Positions 23,833 to 36,700 of a DNA stretch of 64,000 nt are shown here, piece by piece; the stretch's first letter is position 1; every line of letters begins with the position of its first letter. Made by a program: the position numbers and the translations under genes. The notes under the pieces were generated by a model. That model searched no databases. It was not told the origin of the DNA and saw only the letters and a list, made by a program, of their open reading frames with translations. The stretch comes from Rhynchospora pubera (lineage: Eukaryota > Streptophyta > Magnoliopsida > Poales > Cyperaceae). Where the stretch lies: positions 170,879,144 through 170,943,143 of the forward strand of contig CM051461.1 of assembly GCA_028095005.1 (NCBI GenBank), read 5' to 3'.

Positions 23833-26038
23833 TCTCTTCACCTCATCCTTTCTCTTTCATCTCATTTCAAATCTATTATATCACAATGCTTCTTCTCTTC
23901 TTTTCTCCACTGTTCTATCCTTCTTTACTCTGATTTGAGATCTTCTCTTCTAAGCACGAGCTTCCCTGAGCCTGACAGTGCTAAGGTTTGCTCCTTTTGT
24001 TCAATTTGTTCTCCTTTATCACTTTTTCATTATGATTTCATCAATTCTCAGCCTGCTATGTATTTGTTTCTCTTTCGCCATGACTCAGGGAAGCTTCAAT
24101 TGAAGAATCAACTCCCTTCTGGATTTCTACTACTTCAATTTGACTCTCTCTCTTCGATTCAAGCTTCAGGTTATGCTTTTTCTCTATTACTCCTTCGATT
24201 TCTCTTTTCTAATCTTGTCACTTCCTCTTCATGGCCGATCGCATGAATAACCAGTGCTATAAATGCATTCCCTATTGTTTCGATTTCAGATCTGAACTTT
24301 GAGTGATTTCAGCTACTAGCAAAGAGGCACCAGCTCTTATCTCCTCCTTTCTCAGGTTATTCTTTTTGTTCTCTTCATCTTCTACTTCTTTCTTCTAGTC
24401 AACAGATCTGCCTTCGTTTTTTTTTCTTTGATGAAAAGTAGCATCTTTGTTGCTCCGTATGTTGCTTTGGCATAGGGTATACCTTGTTTGATCACCATAA
24501 GGTCTTGAGGTTTTACTTTTGCTTGATTTTCATCTGTTAATGTCGGGTTTAGAATCTATTCATCCCTTTGAGTATGGTACTTCCCTTTGCATCAACTATC
24601 TGAACCTCAGGTCTGCACTTTGTTCATGCCAATGCATTTGCAATGTAGATCTGTCGTAGTTATACTGCCTTCTCATGGTTTCATTCAATTGGCATTCTTT
24701 TCATCAAGGAGTAATGGTTGTTCATTTCCTCATTTCCTTTGTTTTTGCTTATGTTATCAGGTTCCTCACTGTTGCTCTTCTGAAGATCATCATCGCTCTG
24801 TGAAGTGCGTCTCTCGCCTACCCATTGCTCAAGGTCAGTTCTCTCTCACACTTTCTTCTGGGATGAGCAATTTTGTTGCTGTGCTTGAATAGCCATGCTG
24901 TGATTTGCTTTGTTTGCAATCCATTTCCATGCTGTCTGATTCATTGAGACTGTGATTTGTTTGGTGTATGAGCGTGTCACAAGCTATTGAATTGTCTCAA
25001 ATGATCACATAGCCTATTGGCTTTGTATTTGTAATCATTGTGTGAACTGTGTTTGAACTGAACTGCTGGCTCTTGATGAGGCTATTTGTGATGCTCACTG
25101 CTGATTGGCAATATGAAGATTGAGTGCATTTAATTTCACTTGTTGATCTTGACTGGAAGTGTAAAAGCATTAGCTTTAAAAGTTGCATTGCATCTGAACT
25201 GAGCCATTGAACTGTCCCGTTGAACTATACTTTCTGTTGAGCCTGAGTTGCAACTTAGATGATTAGATGATTTCGGCTCCAATTGTTTGCATTGCTTTGG
25301 CCTGAACTGTGCCTCTTTACTGAGCTTGAGTCTTGGTTTTGACACTGAACACTCTTTGCTTTGGGTTGATTGAACTGTTGAGAACTGCCACTTGAATTGT
25401 ATCGGCAATCTGTCGCAAGAGTTGTTTTGTAACTCTTTAATTATGCACTGGCATGTCACACGACTTGAGTCATGATAGTTGACTTGCATAGGATAGAGGT
25501 CAGTAGATGTGTGTAGATAAAGAGAATGTGAGTGCCCTTTAATCTTTTTGCACCTCATGCCATGTTTTCACTGCTTGTCAGGAGGATTTGATAACTTTGG
25601 ATCATGGTATGGGGTTTAAGGATAATCACATTGTGCCTCTGCTCAATTTCATTTCGCCATTGTCTATCATATTTCCCTTCTTCATTTTCCTTTCTGATGT
25701 AATTCATTTTGGTTGTAAAATCTACTCACGGCCCACTGGTTGCAACGGCCTGCATTTCGTTTTATTTTTTTATCTCAACCTAATTCTCTTCTGGCCCATC
25801 TTTTTATTTTCTCCTGACGGCCCGACCCATTTCCAGTCATTAGGCTTATACAGTCGCGGCCCATTCTGACTTTTGTAGTAAAATTTCTTTTGGCAGCCCA
25901 TTCTCCAGTGTTGGGCCTTCATGCTTGGCCCATCTCTTTTGTATTCTTTTATTTCTGGGCCCGTTAGCTTTAGGAAGTTGTGAAATCGACGTGCCTCTTT
26001 TGAATTGAATTTGATTAGCATCGTTCTTTTGTTTAGTG
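23833..26038 (+). other. Presumed leader of the antisense unit; no supported CDS
   Basis: T/C-rich with repeated CAG|GTTA and CAG|GT contexts (for example near 24168, 24354 and 24757) that could serve as leader splice sites. Short frames on both strands lack domain similarity. It probably contains spliced non-coding leader. Confidence 0.35.
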
Positions 26039-29000
26039 ATGGCGCCTTGGATACGTCCTTCTAATATGCCTCTTTACCGGCCCTCGGAAGAAGAGATTGA
26101 AAAGGCCCTTGATGCGGCCTCCAAGAAAGGTGCAATGCGCGAAGAACTTTATGACTTGCGAGTGGATATGCTTGCGGGTCGAGACTTTTCAGCAAACAGA
26201 ATACCTCGCCATGAGCCTACCCCTTTCTCTCCTCTTGACCCTACTGCCTCTCTTTTCCGTGACCACAAACCTCTTTTTGACGAATGTGACACATAAGTCT
26301 ATTCCTTCTTTCCCAAGAAGAGGCCTCTTGTTCAATCGGGACCTCACTCGGGTCCCACAACCAAGTCCCGTTCTTTGGAGGATCCGGGCTACAAAGATTG
26401 TACCGTCAGGGTGCTAAAGCCTGTCACCTCTGAAATAACTCCTCCTCCCATTCACCTCCCTGGGATGGCCATGATTTCTGGGGCAACCCGCTCTTGGGAT
26501 TCGGCAGTATTTCGTACTAGGGTGTCTCTTACTCATTGCCCGGGTCAGACTGAGTGGACTCGCTTTTGTTTGAGGCGATATAGTCACCTTTTGCACAAGG
26601 TGAAGGTCTTCCACCCTATGGTTCTCTCCTTGTTCAGTTACTCCTTCAACGGCCCTCTCCTTCGGGCCTTCTTGAGTAATTGGAATTACTCCACCAATAC
26701 CTTGTTTGTTGAGGATCGTCACATGACTGTCCTTCTCGAGGAGTTGCGGCACCTGTCTGGTTTGCCTGTTTATGGGAACCCATATGAGGAGTATACACCA
26801 CCAGACTCTGATTTATTCGGGTCCAATATTGATGGCACTCGTCGTCATCCAGTTTCAGTGCGCCACTTATATGAGGTTTACATGAGATTGTATAGGAAGA
26901 GAGAAAAGAAGAAGAAGTCAAGGAAAGGTGTTTCCTTTCAGGCTTGGATTGACTATTTCACTGATGCTATTTCTCCTTCTCACGAGTGGCCTGATGCCAA
27001 TGACCCCCTTGGTATGGGAAAAGAGACCATAAGGGTTGAAGGGTCTCGCCCTCTTCTATCAGAGTTGACCTCTTTACCATTGGATGATGAGACAGTTTTG
27101 GCAGCCTACCTCTCATGGTGGTTATGCTACTTTGTTTTCCCTAGACACCCAGTGGACATGATTAGGCCGGATGTGTTCATCATGGCGGGCCGGCTAGCTC
27201 GTGGAGAGAAGCTTTCTTTAGCCCCGCCAGTATTGGCCAACATTTACCATTCCCTTCGACTGATAGCTTCTTCTCCTGATCCCTCTTATGTTCCCGTGGT
27301 AGTTCCATTCTACTTCCTCTTTGGGTGGATTCGTGCTTACTGGCCTGGCACCTTCATGGCTCCTGTCGCCTCTGAGTCTTTGTTGAAAGTTCTTCCTATG
27401 ATGGCCAATATTGCTAATGTGGGGACTGCAGATTGTTCTGATATGTTGAGAACCCACTCGTTCTTTGTTCGCAGCCGAGCGGTGGTTGACCCTTTTCCTC
27501 GTTCTCGCGTGTTCAACCGTGACCTTCCTTTGTATGAGTCATATTTTGAGGTGGTAGACGAGCCTTGCACAACTCCTGGGGTTTTTCCTCTTCTTGCTCA
27601 GTTTCTTCAGTATGCTGAGTACTTGATTGGCCTCCGTGAGGGGCTTCTCCCTTATAGGGCGGGAGATGACTTCTTTGCGGAGCCTTACTATCCTGCCATG
27701 GCAGCCCACCAGTTAGGCTATGATCAGTTTGTCCCTCGTCTGACTCTTCCTCGCTTCCGTTCAGACATAGATTGCAACTTGATCATGCACGCCCTCATTT
27801 GGAAGTCCCTCCTGCGTCTTGGGACGGGAGTGAAGTTTTGGATACCTCGTGCCATCAGAATCGGGATCATCACAGCCAAGTTCTATCGATGGTATGTGGG
27901 CATGACCGATGCTTATCATGAGCGTAGGGGAGAAGAGATAGTGAGGCGTATTTATCCCACCAACGATGCGGAGATTCGCTTCTATGATGGCCCACCTTTT
28001 GGGCCTAGGACCCCTCCTGATTTTCATGGGTTGGATGGTCCCATTCGCTATTTCACTCCTGAAGAGACCGCCACTATCCTTCGTGATGGTTTATTTGGCT
28101 TCTTTTCAGGTAAAAATATTTCTATCATCTCCTCTTTCATGAGTTCCCACACTATCCATTTAAAGGATTCTTATGGTCTTCTCTTGAAATAACCTTAGGG
28201 CCTACACAAGATGATTATGTCTCCACTCTCTCTGAGGAGGCTCCCAGCGACCCGGTTTTGACTCGGACTTTCACTCCTTCCCCTCCTCGTGCTCGACGTG
28301 GGTCCTCATCGGTACATGGTCCTACTCCAAATGATGCCGTTCCTCCATCCAATGCTGATATTCCGGAGGTGGGACCATCATCTTCTCCTCCCAGAGGATC
28401 TCATCCTCCTCCTGGTGAGGCCCTCCAATCTTTCTATCATGCACATTTTTACATATGTGTTCTTCATGGAATTATTCCTTTTGGTACTTATGTCTCACAA
28501 GTCTTCTATTGGAATTCAGTTGAGCCTTCTTTGGGACTTGATAGTGATGATTTGGTTGACCCAGTAGAGGACACAGGTCACCATTTCACTTGCGATGGAG
28601 AGATTGGGCAGGATTCTGACACTACTTTCCATGCTGATGGAGGTGACTCCTTCACCTTCCATCCCTTTCTCTACTTTTATAAGTTGTGATTCCAGTTCTT
28701 AACGTTCCTTCTCTCTATCTTTTCATAGGGATACCCTTCACAGTTGTTCATGAGGCTCCAGTTGAGCCTATCTCTGCTCCTGTGAGCTCTCCTCTCAGGG
28801 TTATCCCAACGCTTCCTATGGAGGTGACTTTCCCTCCTGAGCCTGAGGTGGTGGAGATTCCTGATGACTCAGTCTCGGCCCCTCCCTTACTCCTGGACCC
28901 TCCTGGTGGTATGTGAATTCACGCCCTCCTTTTCTTGTAACTCCTTTTGAAACCTTTTCTTTATGCCTTATGTGTTAGTGTCTCTTATATTCAGTCTTCC

Positions 29001-29665
29001 TTGTTGATGATGTGGCGAGACTTCTTTGGGAGATTGCTGATTTGTGTAGCGAGACGAGTTTGGGTCGTTGTTCTTTCGACTACGGCTGTTTCTTCTTTCT
29101 GGGAGGCATGGAGCGTGACCTCACCTTAGAGCATCTTGCCAACTCGTCCTTGATCCCTCTTCGCCATCACCTCTTTTTCCTTACTCGCTCTTCTGTTGAT
29201 CGAGAGTATGCCCGCTGTCTTCGTGCACTTTCCTCTAGCACTTTGGAAAGAGGTCATGCAGAGTCTCAGGTCTACACTCTTTTGGGGCGCCAGAGAGACC
29301 TTCCACTTCGTGTAGCTGCTTCCCGCCACCAGTATGATCTCATGAAGGCTAGCCGTGCGACCTTGGCCGAGCTCGACCCAGTGAGGATTGAGATGTCTCG
29401 TCTAGAGGAGGAGTTGGCGGAGATTCCTGCACAGCTGGAGGAGGCTGTTGCCTTCATGAAGACAGCTTGTTCTGTTCATGACAAGGCCATGGGTGCAGTG
29501 AAGTATGTCAGGATTGAGATTGAGCGCCACTCCAAGAGGTCAGTTGAGCTGATCCATGAGACCTATGGGGTGCTTCATCATCTCCATCGTTCCTTCAGGA
29601 CCTCTAGACGTGTTGTGAGGTCTGCTAGGGATATCTCCTTCCGTTCTCGCTCTCGTCCTTATTAG
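26039..29665 (+). CDS. Antisense gene A: plant mobile domain (PMD) protein with C-terminal coiled coil, spliced, one in-frame stop
   Basis: ATG at 26039 in GTGATGGCG context. Exons 26039-28109, 28199-28414, 28520-28642, 28729-28908 and 28995-29665 join in one frame (about 1,086 codons), every junction in phase 1 with GT/AG ends; intron 2 (105 nt) can be retained without frame loss. A single TAA (26294-26296) interrupts exon 1, and the frame continues unchanged after it. The exon 1 product has the PMD pattern (Pfam PF10536 type): NYSTNTLFVEDRHMTVLLEE then LRHLSGLPVYG, AAYLSWWLCYFVFP, and PPVLANIYHSLRLIA followed by FYFLFGWIRAYWP. PMD occurs in plant transposons and the MAIL1/MAIN silencing proteins. 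The middle is Pro/Ser/Glu-rich; the C-terminus is helical (LEEELAEIPAQLEEAV). It is transcribed against gag-pol. Antisense extra ORFs with a DNA-transposon-associated domain are known in Tat elements; the full spliced model here is my inference. Confidence 0.75.
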
Positions 29666-29945
29666 AGGATCCTAGTTATGGTTTCGCTAGGGTTTTGTTT
29701 CTCTTGTTTTTGTGGGCTTCTTCCAAGCCTTGTATCTTTGTTTCATTCTTTGTATGTCAGGCTGTACCAAAGTTGTACTTTTGTTGAGGATGTTTGTGTG
29801 AGCTCTCGATCTCTTTTGTTCTACTGGAGGAATGAATTTTATATGTTTCATACTTCATATATCCCTCTTTATGCTTTTACTCGTATGGTTGACTTTCAGT
29901 GCTTCTTTCTTCTGCACACGCGTTTGTTTGATATTTCAGGTTGAC

Positions 29946-30835
29946 ATGGATAGCCCAGTTGGTCCTCTGCCTCATGAGGGTGAGGATGGACTTTCAGAGT
30001 CCAGTGATGCTCCTTCCTACCAGGAGCTCCGTGTCACCGGTATTCAGGAGTATTTGCGTACTCCTAGCCCTCCACCTTTCTCCAGAGGTGAACTTTTCTA
30101 CTCAATCTTTCATTCATCTCTTTAGTACTAACTTTTTATTGATCACTTCTTATGCTTCATTTCTTCTTTCCAGCTGTTACGGTGGTGGGACTGAAGGATG
30201 CTTTGACCGCCTTGCGCTTGGCTTGCAGGGGCACTCCTCTCGTTCTTTCTCCTATTCGTGATAGGCTTTTTGATGGGATCTCCTTGGAGATTCAGCCTAA
30301 CAGAGGGGTTGCTGCGCTAGTGCTCTCTCTTATTGGTGAGTGCCACGGGATAGTGGAGACACTCAAGTTGGGGCACTTAGAGCAGGAGTATATCCGCAGG
30401 GGCAGTCATCTCACCTTATGCCTCCAGTCGCTGGGTAGCATCTTCGAGACCCTTACCTCCTTCCATACTAGGTATCATTCTCTCTGCCAGCGATCTATCC
30501 CTTCGGTCACCGAGTGGGTGGCCGCTCGCCGAGCAGCACCCTCTTCCTCTGCTCGTCACACTGATGTTGGGCGTTGGGATTCAGATGTGGTATTCTTTCA
30601 TTCTGAGATTACGGAGCTTCACTCTCAGCTAGTTCTCTGGTCAGGCTACTATACTGATGCGTGGAGCCGCTGTGCTGAGGCTTTCAGGTACTTTGTTCAC
30701 TTCCGTGATGAGGAGGAGAGGCGGATGGAGACTGTCCATTCCCGTTACAAGCGCATCATTCGCATCCTTGATGAGGCGAAGGGCAGGTCATACATGCATA
30801 GGAGGGAGGCTGATCTTATAGAGGGCCTCATATAG
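29946..30835 (+). CDS. Antisense gene B: small helical protein, two exons
   Basis: ATG 29946; exons 29946-30087 and 30174-30835 join in phase 1 (CCAGAG|GTGAAC ... TTTCCAG) to give about 267 residues ending at TAG 30833-30835. The first exon is acidic and Ser/Pro-rich (MDSPVGPLPHEGEDGLSESS). The second is mostly helical, with Arg/Glu-rich C-terminal heptads (RDEEERRMETVHSRYKRI). I do not recognise the family. It lies 280 bp after gene A on the same strand. An acceptor-like TTTCAG sits immediately upstream (29935-29940), so it could be reached by splicing from the gene A transcript instead of having its own promoter. Its base composition and splice phase match gene A. Confidence 0.55.
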
Positions 30836-31592
30836 GGCCATTGAGTATCATTCTGGTTAGGGTTTTGGGCTAAGCTTTGGGGGTTTTGATGCTAGCCTTG
30901 TATCTTCATTTTCTGGGTCTTGACTTTTCTTTAGGTCAAGCATTTAACATTTTGGATTTTGTGCTGGCATTGTATTTCTTATGTTAGGTATCTTGACTTG
31001 TTTGACTTGTTTGCAACCTTGTGCTTTTGATTTGGTGGCATTTGATTTGTCCTTGTGCCCGACTGAGTTCTCACGCTCGGGGTTTCCTTGCGTGCTTGCT
31101 TATGATGCAACCAATAATCTTTCTTCTTAACATGAGTATTCCATCGTTCTTGCGCCTGATTGGGCTTCTGCGCTCAAGGCTTCTTCTTTATAACTTGTGG
31201 GGCTCAAGTAATCTTACTCTTGCCACCACTTTTTTCTTAGAGATATGGGAATTTGGCCCATACTCATTTTTTCATTTTTTCTTTAAGAGTCTAAAACTCA
31301 CATAAGTTCAATTCCCAATTTAGGTTGGGGTATTTTGGCCCGTCCCTGTATTTCCTTGGGCTCAAACCTACATGGGCCACGACTCAATTTGCTGGTTATT
31401 TTCCTCTTCTAAAATCAGCCTTGAACGCTTCCACTTCTCCTGCGCCTCTTTGACTTCATACTGTTTCTCTTGGAGCACTGATTTGAACGGTTTGTTTCCA
31501 CTTCTTGCCACTACGGCCTTGGCTTTCACACACGTTCACATGTTCACACGTCTGCCATTAACTCCAAATTATAACCTTTCCTATGCCATGCC
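30836..31592 (+). other. Spacer between antisense genes B and C
   Basis: T-rich sequence with no supported CDS; presumably the 3' end of the A/B unit and the promoter of gene C. Confidence 0.4.
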
Positions 31593-31600
31593 TATATAAG
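31592..31600 (+). promoter_or_regulatory. TATA box of antisense gene C
   Basis: CTATATAAG about 90 bp upstream of the gene C ATG, followed by a CT-rich leader. Spacing and context are those of a plant Pol II core promoter. Confidence 0.6.
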
Positions 31601-31685
31601 CGCACCTTTGTCTCTTCCTTTTCCCACGTTCAAGCTTATCGCAGTCTTTCTTCTTTCTACACAAACTCCCCAATTCATTGCCACC

Positions 31686-32953
31686 ATGTCTTCTCCTCCT
31701 TCATCCAAGCGTGCCAGGGAGGCTTCTGGTTCCTCTTCTTTACGTCTGGATTCCACCTTTCCAGACTGGTCCCTTACTCCTGACAACCGCTATCTCTTTC
31801 GTGATGAGACCGCATTCCTCTCTTATTATAATGACATGGGTAATGCAGAGAGGCCTGTGGCTGATTGCTATTTCTTTCGTCCTATGCGGAGGATCCCTGT
31901 GGAGCAAGTGAATCTCATCAGGGGTTGGCTTGACTCATGGAGTTTGGCTGGCCTGGCGGATTGTGATCAGCCGTATCATCCCAGAATTACTCGCCTCTTC
32001 TATGCCAATCTCAGGGTTTCTTTCAACCATTTTGGGTCTCCTTCGGCCTCTTCCTATCTATTTGGCCGCTTCTTTCATATCACCACTGGAGATTTGGCCA
32101 ACTACTTGCAAGCTGCCAATACTGCCAATGGCTCTACCATTTATGCTTTTCAGAGGTGGCCTCAAGGTTTTGGCAGTTATCAGGAATGTCGCCAATGGTT
32201 CAGGGTGGCGACTCCTGATATCGAGAGGGTGTCTACTTTCCATCTGCCCGCTCTCCATAGGTATTTTCTCTTTTCTCCTTCTTCTTTCGCTTCATTTTGA
32301 TTACTTATCTTCTCTTTCCTTATTCTTCCATGATTTTCAGGCTTCTTTTCTTGGTGATCAATGATATTATCTTTCCCCAAGGAGTAATGACCCATCTTGC
32401 CAAACCTGGAAGTCTCTTTTACCTCCGCAACCTTATTCAGAAGCAATGGCCTATTAACTTGGCCCATATGATCCTCTTTCATATGCATCAGGTGGCTATT
32501 TCTGATCGGGAACCACTCCCTTACGGTCATCTCATTGAAGCTCTTATGCTGAGGGCTCACATCCGCGTGCCTGATATGTTGTGGGGCAATCGTGTTTCTG
32601 ACGCTGATGTAGCACATCCTTCCAACCTCCTCCTTTCCTTGCCCCTTATTGGATGGGTTGAGTCTTCAATGGATATGCTGGTTCCTGATCCCAATCAGCC
32701 GGTGAATGACTATATCTTGCTTCCTAATGCTGCTCCCAACCAATATGGTCCCATGGATGTTGATTCTCCGCCGGATGATAATTCGGCTATGATGGCTCTT
32801 GATGATCCTGCCCCTGTCTCAATCCGAGCTTTTATTGACCAGCGCTTTGGGGAATTAAATGCCCGCTTAGAAGGTTTGGAAGGAATGCTTCAGGTCATTT
32901 CGGCCACTCTGAACAATTTGGTGGATGGTGGAGCCGCGGCTGCCCCAGAGTAA
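31686..32953 (+). CDS. Antisense gene C: putative plant transposon protein-like, two exons
   Basis: ATG 31686 in a strong GCCACCATG context. Exons 31686-32260 and 32341-32953 with an 80-nt GT-AG intron join to 395 residues without a lesion. It begins Ser/Pro/basic (SSPPSSKRAREASGSSS, a possible nuclear localisation signal). The central part, with ITRLFYANLRVSF, YLFGRFFHITTGDLANYLQ and the later PINLAHMILFHMH and GHLIEALMLRAHI segments, resembles the 'putative plant transposon protein' domain (Pfam PF20167 type) found in many plant element-encoded proteins. It ends with an acidic linker (MDVDSPPDDNSAMMALDD) and a helical segment (INQRF-like FIDQRFGELNARLEGLEGM) suited to oligomerisation. It is convergent with pol, 757 bp from the pol stop. 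It is the only fully open coding frame of the antisense set besides gene B. Confidence 0.75.
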
Positions 32954-33709
32954 ATGGCCGCCCTGAGTAGTTTTACCCTAGCGCTGCCCCAGTGTTGCCC
33001 CAGCGCTTATCTTTAGGGCACCTTTATCTTTATCTTTTATCTTGTACCACTTTAGTTTGTATTAGGGATTATTTCCTTTTCAGTGTTGTTTTAGCTTGCG
33101 TTGGCTTGTGCTTGTGACCTTCTGTACTCCTTTTATTATTCATGAATGGCTTCTCATTTATCTGTCTTTTTGTTCCTTTGTATTTTTTTCTTTATGAACG
33201 TCGTGTCATGAGATGAGGACACAGTGGAGGTGGGTGGAGGGAGCCCTCAGATACCTTCATAGGGCGGTGCCTTAATGCCTTCAGACGCCACAAAGGCTTG
33301 ATCTTCATTAGGCATAGGTGTCTTGGAAAACCACCAAGGCTTTCTTTGACACGGCTTCGCGTTCTCCGGGACTCGAAAATCCCATCGTTGACCGCGGATT
33401 ATAAGATAGGGTAAATATAACCTAACGGGGCATGTATCTTTTCAAAAACTTGCCCCTTTATTGGGTTTTGGGTCTTGATTGAAAGGTTAAGTTAAAGTTT
33501 TGGATTTTGTTGGGTCCTATCATTTTCGTTGGACTTTATTCTAAAGTTTTTATTGGGTTATCAATAGGTGATTTTGGATTTAATAGGTTTTATTGTCATG
33601 GGTTTTTGTGGAGTTTTTGGATTCTATTGGGCTAGGCCTTATTTTGGTAGGTTTTGGTTATTTTTTTTTATATATTTTTTTTTTGTAAAGTGGACTGAGA
33701 GGACGGGCC
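32954..33709. other. Tail-to-tail spacer between antisense gene C and pol
   Basis: Contains the presumed 3' ends of both opposing transcripts. The second half (33460-33690) is a TTGGGTTTT/GGATTT-rich degenerate stretch. No CDS is supported. Confidence 0.4.
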
Positions 33710-36700
33710 CTAAGTGTAGTACTTCTTAAGATACCGCCCATTGATTGGTGGAATTGAGCCTTCTCCCTCTTTATCTACGAGCTTATAGGATCCTCCTCCG
33801 TAAACTTCCTTGATGATGTAAGGCCCTTCCCAATTTGGAGCGAATTTCGGGCCGTGATGACGACCAATGATGGGCCTTCTCAAGATCAGGACTAATTCTC
33901 CTTCTTTGAAAGTACGAGGCCTTGCCATCTTATCGTAAGCTTTAGCCATTTGAATTCTATACAACTCTAAACTCTGTTGAGCCGCCAACCTCTTCTCATC
34001 CATAGCGTCTAACTCATCCAACCTCAGACGAGCCCTCTTATCCATCGGTAAGCCTATTTGCATGGCTACTCTCAAGGAAGGTAGCTCGACCTCCAAGGGC
34101 AACACCGCTTCGGATCCGAATGCTAGCGAGTAAGGAGTAGCTTGAGTGGGAGTCTTGTATGTTGTTCGATAAGCCCATAAAGCTTCTTGGAGTCTTTCAT
34201 CCCAACTTCTATGATTGTCACCCACCGTTTTCCTCAATAGCTTAATCAACACCTTGTTGAAGGCTTCGGCTAAACCATTAGCACGCGGGTTATAGATAGA
34301 AGAGTATCTCCATTTGAACTTGTGTTGCCTAGCGAAAGCACAAATTTCTCCGCTCTTAAATGATGCACCATTATCTGATACAATTTCTCGTGGAGTACCA
34401 AAACGATACAACACATGGTTCTTTAAAAACTGAATGACATCTTTGCTCTTGACTTCTTTTAAGGCCACCGCTTCGGCCCATTTGGAGAAGTAATCAGTGA
34501 TGGCTAGAATGAACCTGTGCCCCTTCGAAGATGGTGGGTCAATAGGTCCAATTATATCCATACCCCACATATCGAACGGCCATGCTGCTACTGTTGGGTG
34601 TAGGGGATTAGGATGTTGATGGATGAAGTCGCCATGTACTTGGCACATGTGGCATTTCTTCGCTTTTTCTTCACAATCAGCAATCATTGTAGGCCAATAA
34701 TACCCCATCCTTTTGATATGCAGCCTCATTTTAGGACCCGACTGATGAGCTCCACAGAATCCTGAATGAACCTCCTTCATAATCCTTCTCCAATCTTCTT
34801 CTTCATTCACTGCTACCTCCAATACTTCATCAGGCTCCCTCATCATGTCTATTTCCCACTCTTCTATATCCACCAAAAGGTTGGTGTTTACTTCCTTCTC
34901 AATCTCCAAGAGGTAAGGTGCTAGAGATCGTCGATTCCTTATAGTGATTTGCACTTCTTCTCCATCTGGTTTGCTCAATTGAGTGGCCACTCGAGCTAAG
35001 GCGTCTGCCATGCCATTGGATGCTCGTGATACCTTCTCGAATGTGATCTTTGAGAATTTAGCCATTAATTCTTGAGCTCTTTCATGGTATTTCATCAGTT
35101 CTGGCTTCTTCACCTCAAATGTTCCTTCAATTTGACTCAAAACCAGTTGGGAATCGCCGCATACTTTCAATTCTTTTATACCCATATTGATCGCCAACTC
35201 TAACCCGGCGATTAACGCTTCGTATTCGGCCTCGTTGTTAGTGCACGGCTCGGTCAATGCTATAGAATGGCGAAGGATTCCTCCTTGTGGAGTTACAAAT
35301 ACCAATCCAACCCCAGCTCGGATTCGGGGTAGATTGGGTCTTTTAGAGGGTTGTATCATTGATGACCCATCAAAGAACATGGTCCACATGGGCTCTGTTT
35401 CTTCTAGGCATAGGCTTTGTTCTTCAGGAAACTCACAATTCAACGGAGAATCATCAGGAATGGGATGTGCTGCCAGAAAATCAGCCATCGCTTGTCCCTT
35501 TATAGCCTTTTGAGGTGCATAGGAAATGTCAAACTCCATTAAAGTAATGGCCCATCGAGCTAGCCTTCCCGTCAACATAGGCCTTGTCATCAAATACTTC
35601 AATGGATCCACCTTTGATATTAACGTGATCTTGTGGGAAAGCATGTAATGCCTTAGCTTCTTAGTAGCGAATACCAACGCTAGGCAATGCTTTTCAATGG
35701 GGCTATAAGATTGTTCGGCCCCGACAAGCATACGGCTTAGGTAATATAGCGCATTCTCCTTGCCCTCATCATTCTCCTGAGCTAATAAAGCTCCCAAAGA
35801 TCCTTCCAAGGCTGTAGTGTAGAGGATTAGTGGCCTTCCTTGAACAGGCGCGGCGAGGACAGGCGGTTTGAGGAGGTATTCTTTGATGTCCTCGAAAGCC
35901 CTTTGGCACTTAGAATCCCATTTGAAGGGTACATCTTTCTTAGTGAGGTGCGTGAACGGCTTAATCCTTCCTGAAAGATTGGCGATGAATCTTCTCACAT
36001 ATGCCAATTGCCCCTGTAAAGAGCGGAGTTGCTTGAGAGTCTTCGGGGGAGGCATTTCTCTAATTGCCTTGATCTTAGCGGGGTCGATCTCAATGCCCCT
36101 GTGTCTTACCACAAACCCTAAGAATTTTCCAGATGATACCATAAACGCACATTTCAATGGGTTCATTTTCAATGAGTACTTCCTTAGCCGTTCGAACACG
36201 ATCTTTAGGTACTCGAAGTGCTCATCAATTGATCGAGCTTTCACCACTAAATCGTCCACGTAGCATTCCACAATCTTGTGAACCAGATCATCAAAGATTT
36301 TGGTCATGGCCCTTTGGTAAGTTGCACCCGCATTCTTCAATCCAAACGGCATTACTTTATAGCAAAAGATGCCAATCGGGGTGCGGAATGATGTGTGGCG
36401 TTGATCTTCCTTATCCATCGGTATTTGATTATATCCCGATGATCCATCCATGAAGGAGTACAACACATAAGAAGAGGTGTAGTCTATAATCAGCTCAGTC
36501 ACGGGTAGCGGAAAGTCATCCTTCGGGCAGGCTTTGTTTAAGTCCCTAAAGTCTACACATACCCTTATTTGCCCATTCTTTTTCTTGACGGGTACAATGT
36601 TCGCGATCCAAATGGGATTTTCCTCTTCTCGAATGAACCCTGCTTCAATCAACTTTTTCACTTCTTCGACCACCTTCTCCTCAAGCTCAACTCGCATTCT

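Noticed and set aside
23377..24892. Several overlapping plus-strand frames of 80-111 codons
   Set aside because: Composition is pyrimidine-driven and no domain is visible; they lie in the presumed leader of the antisense unit.
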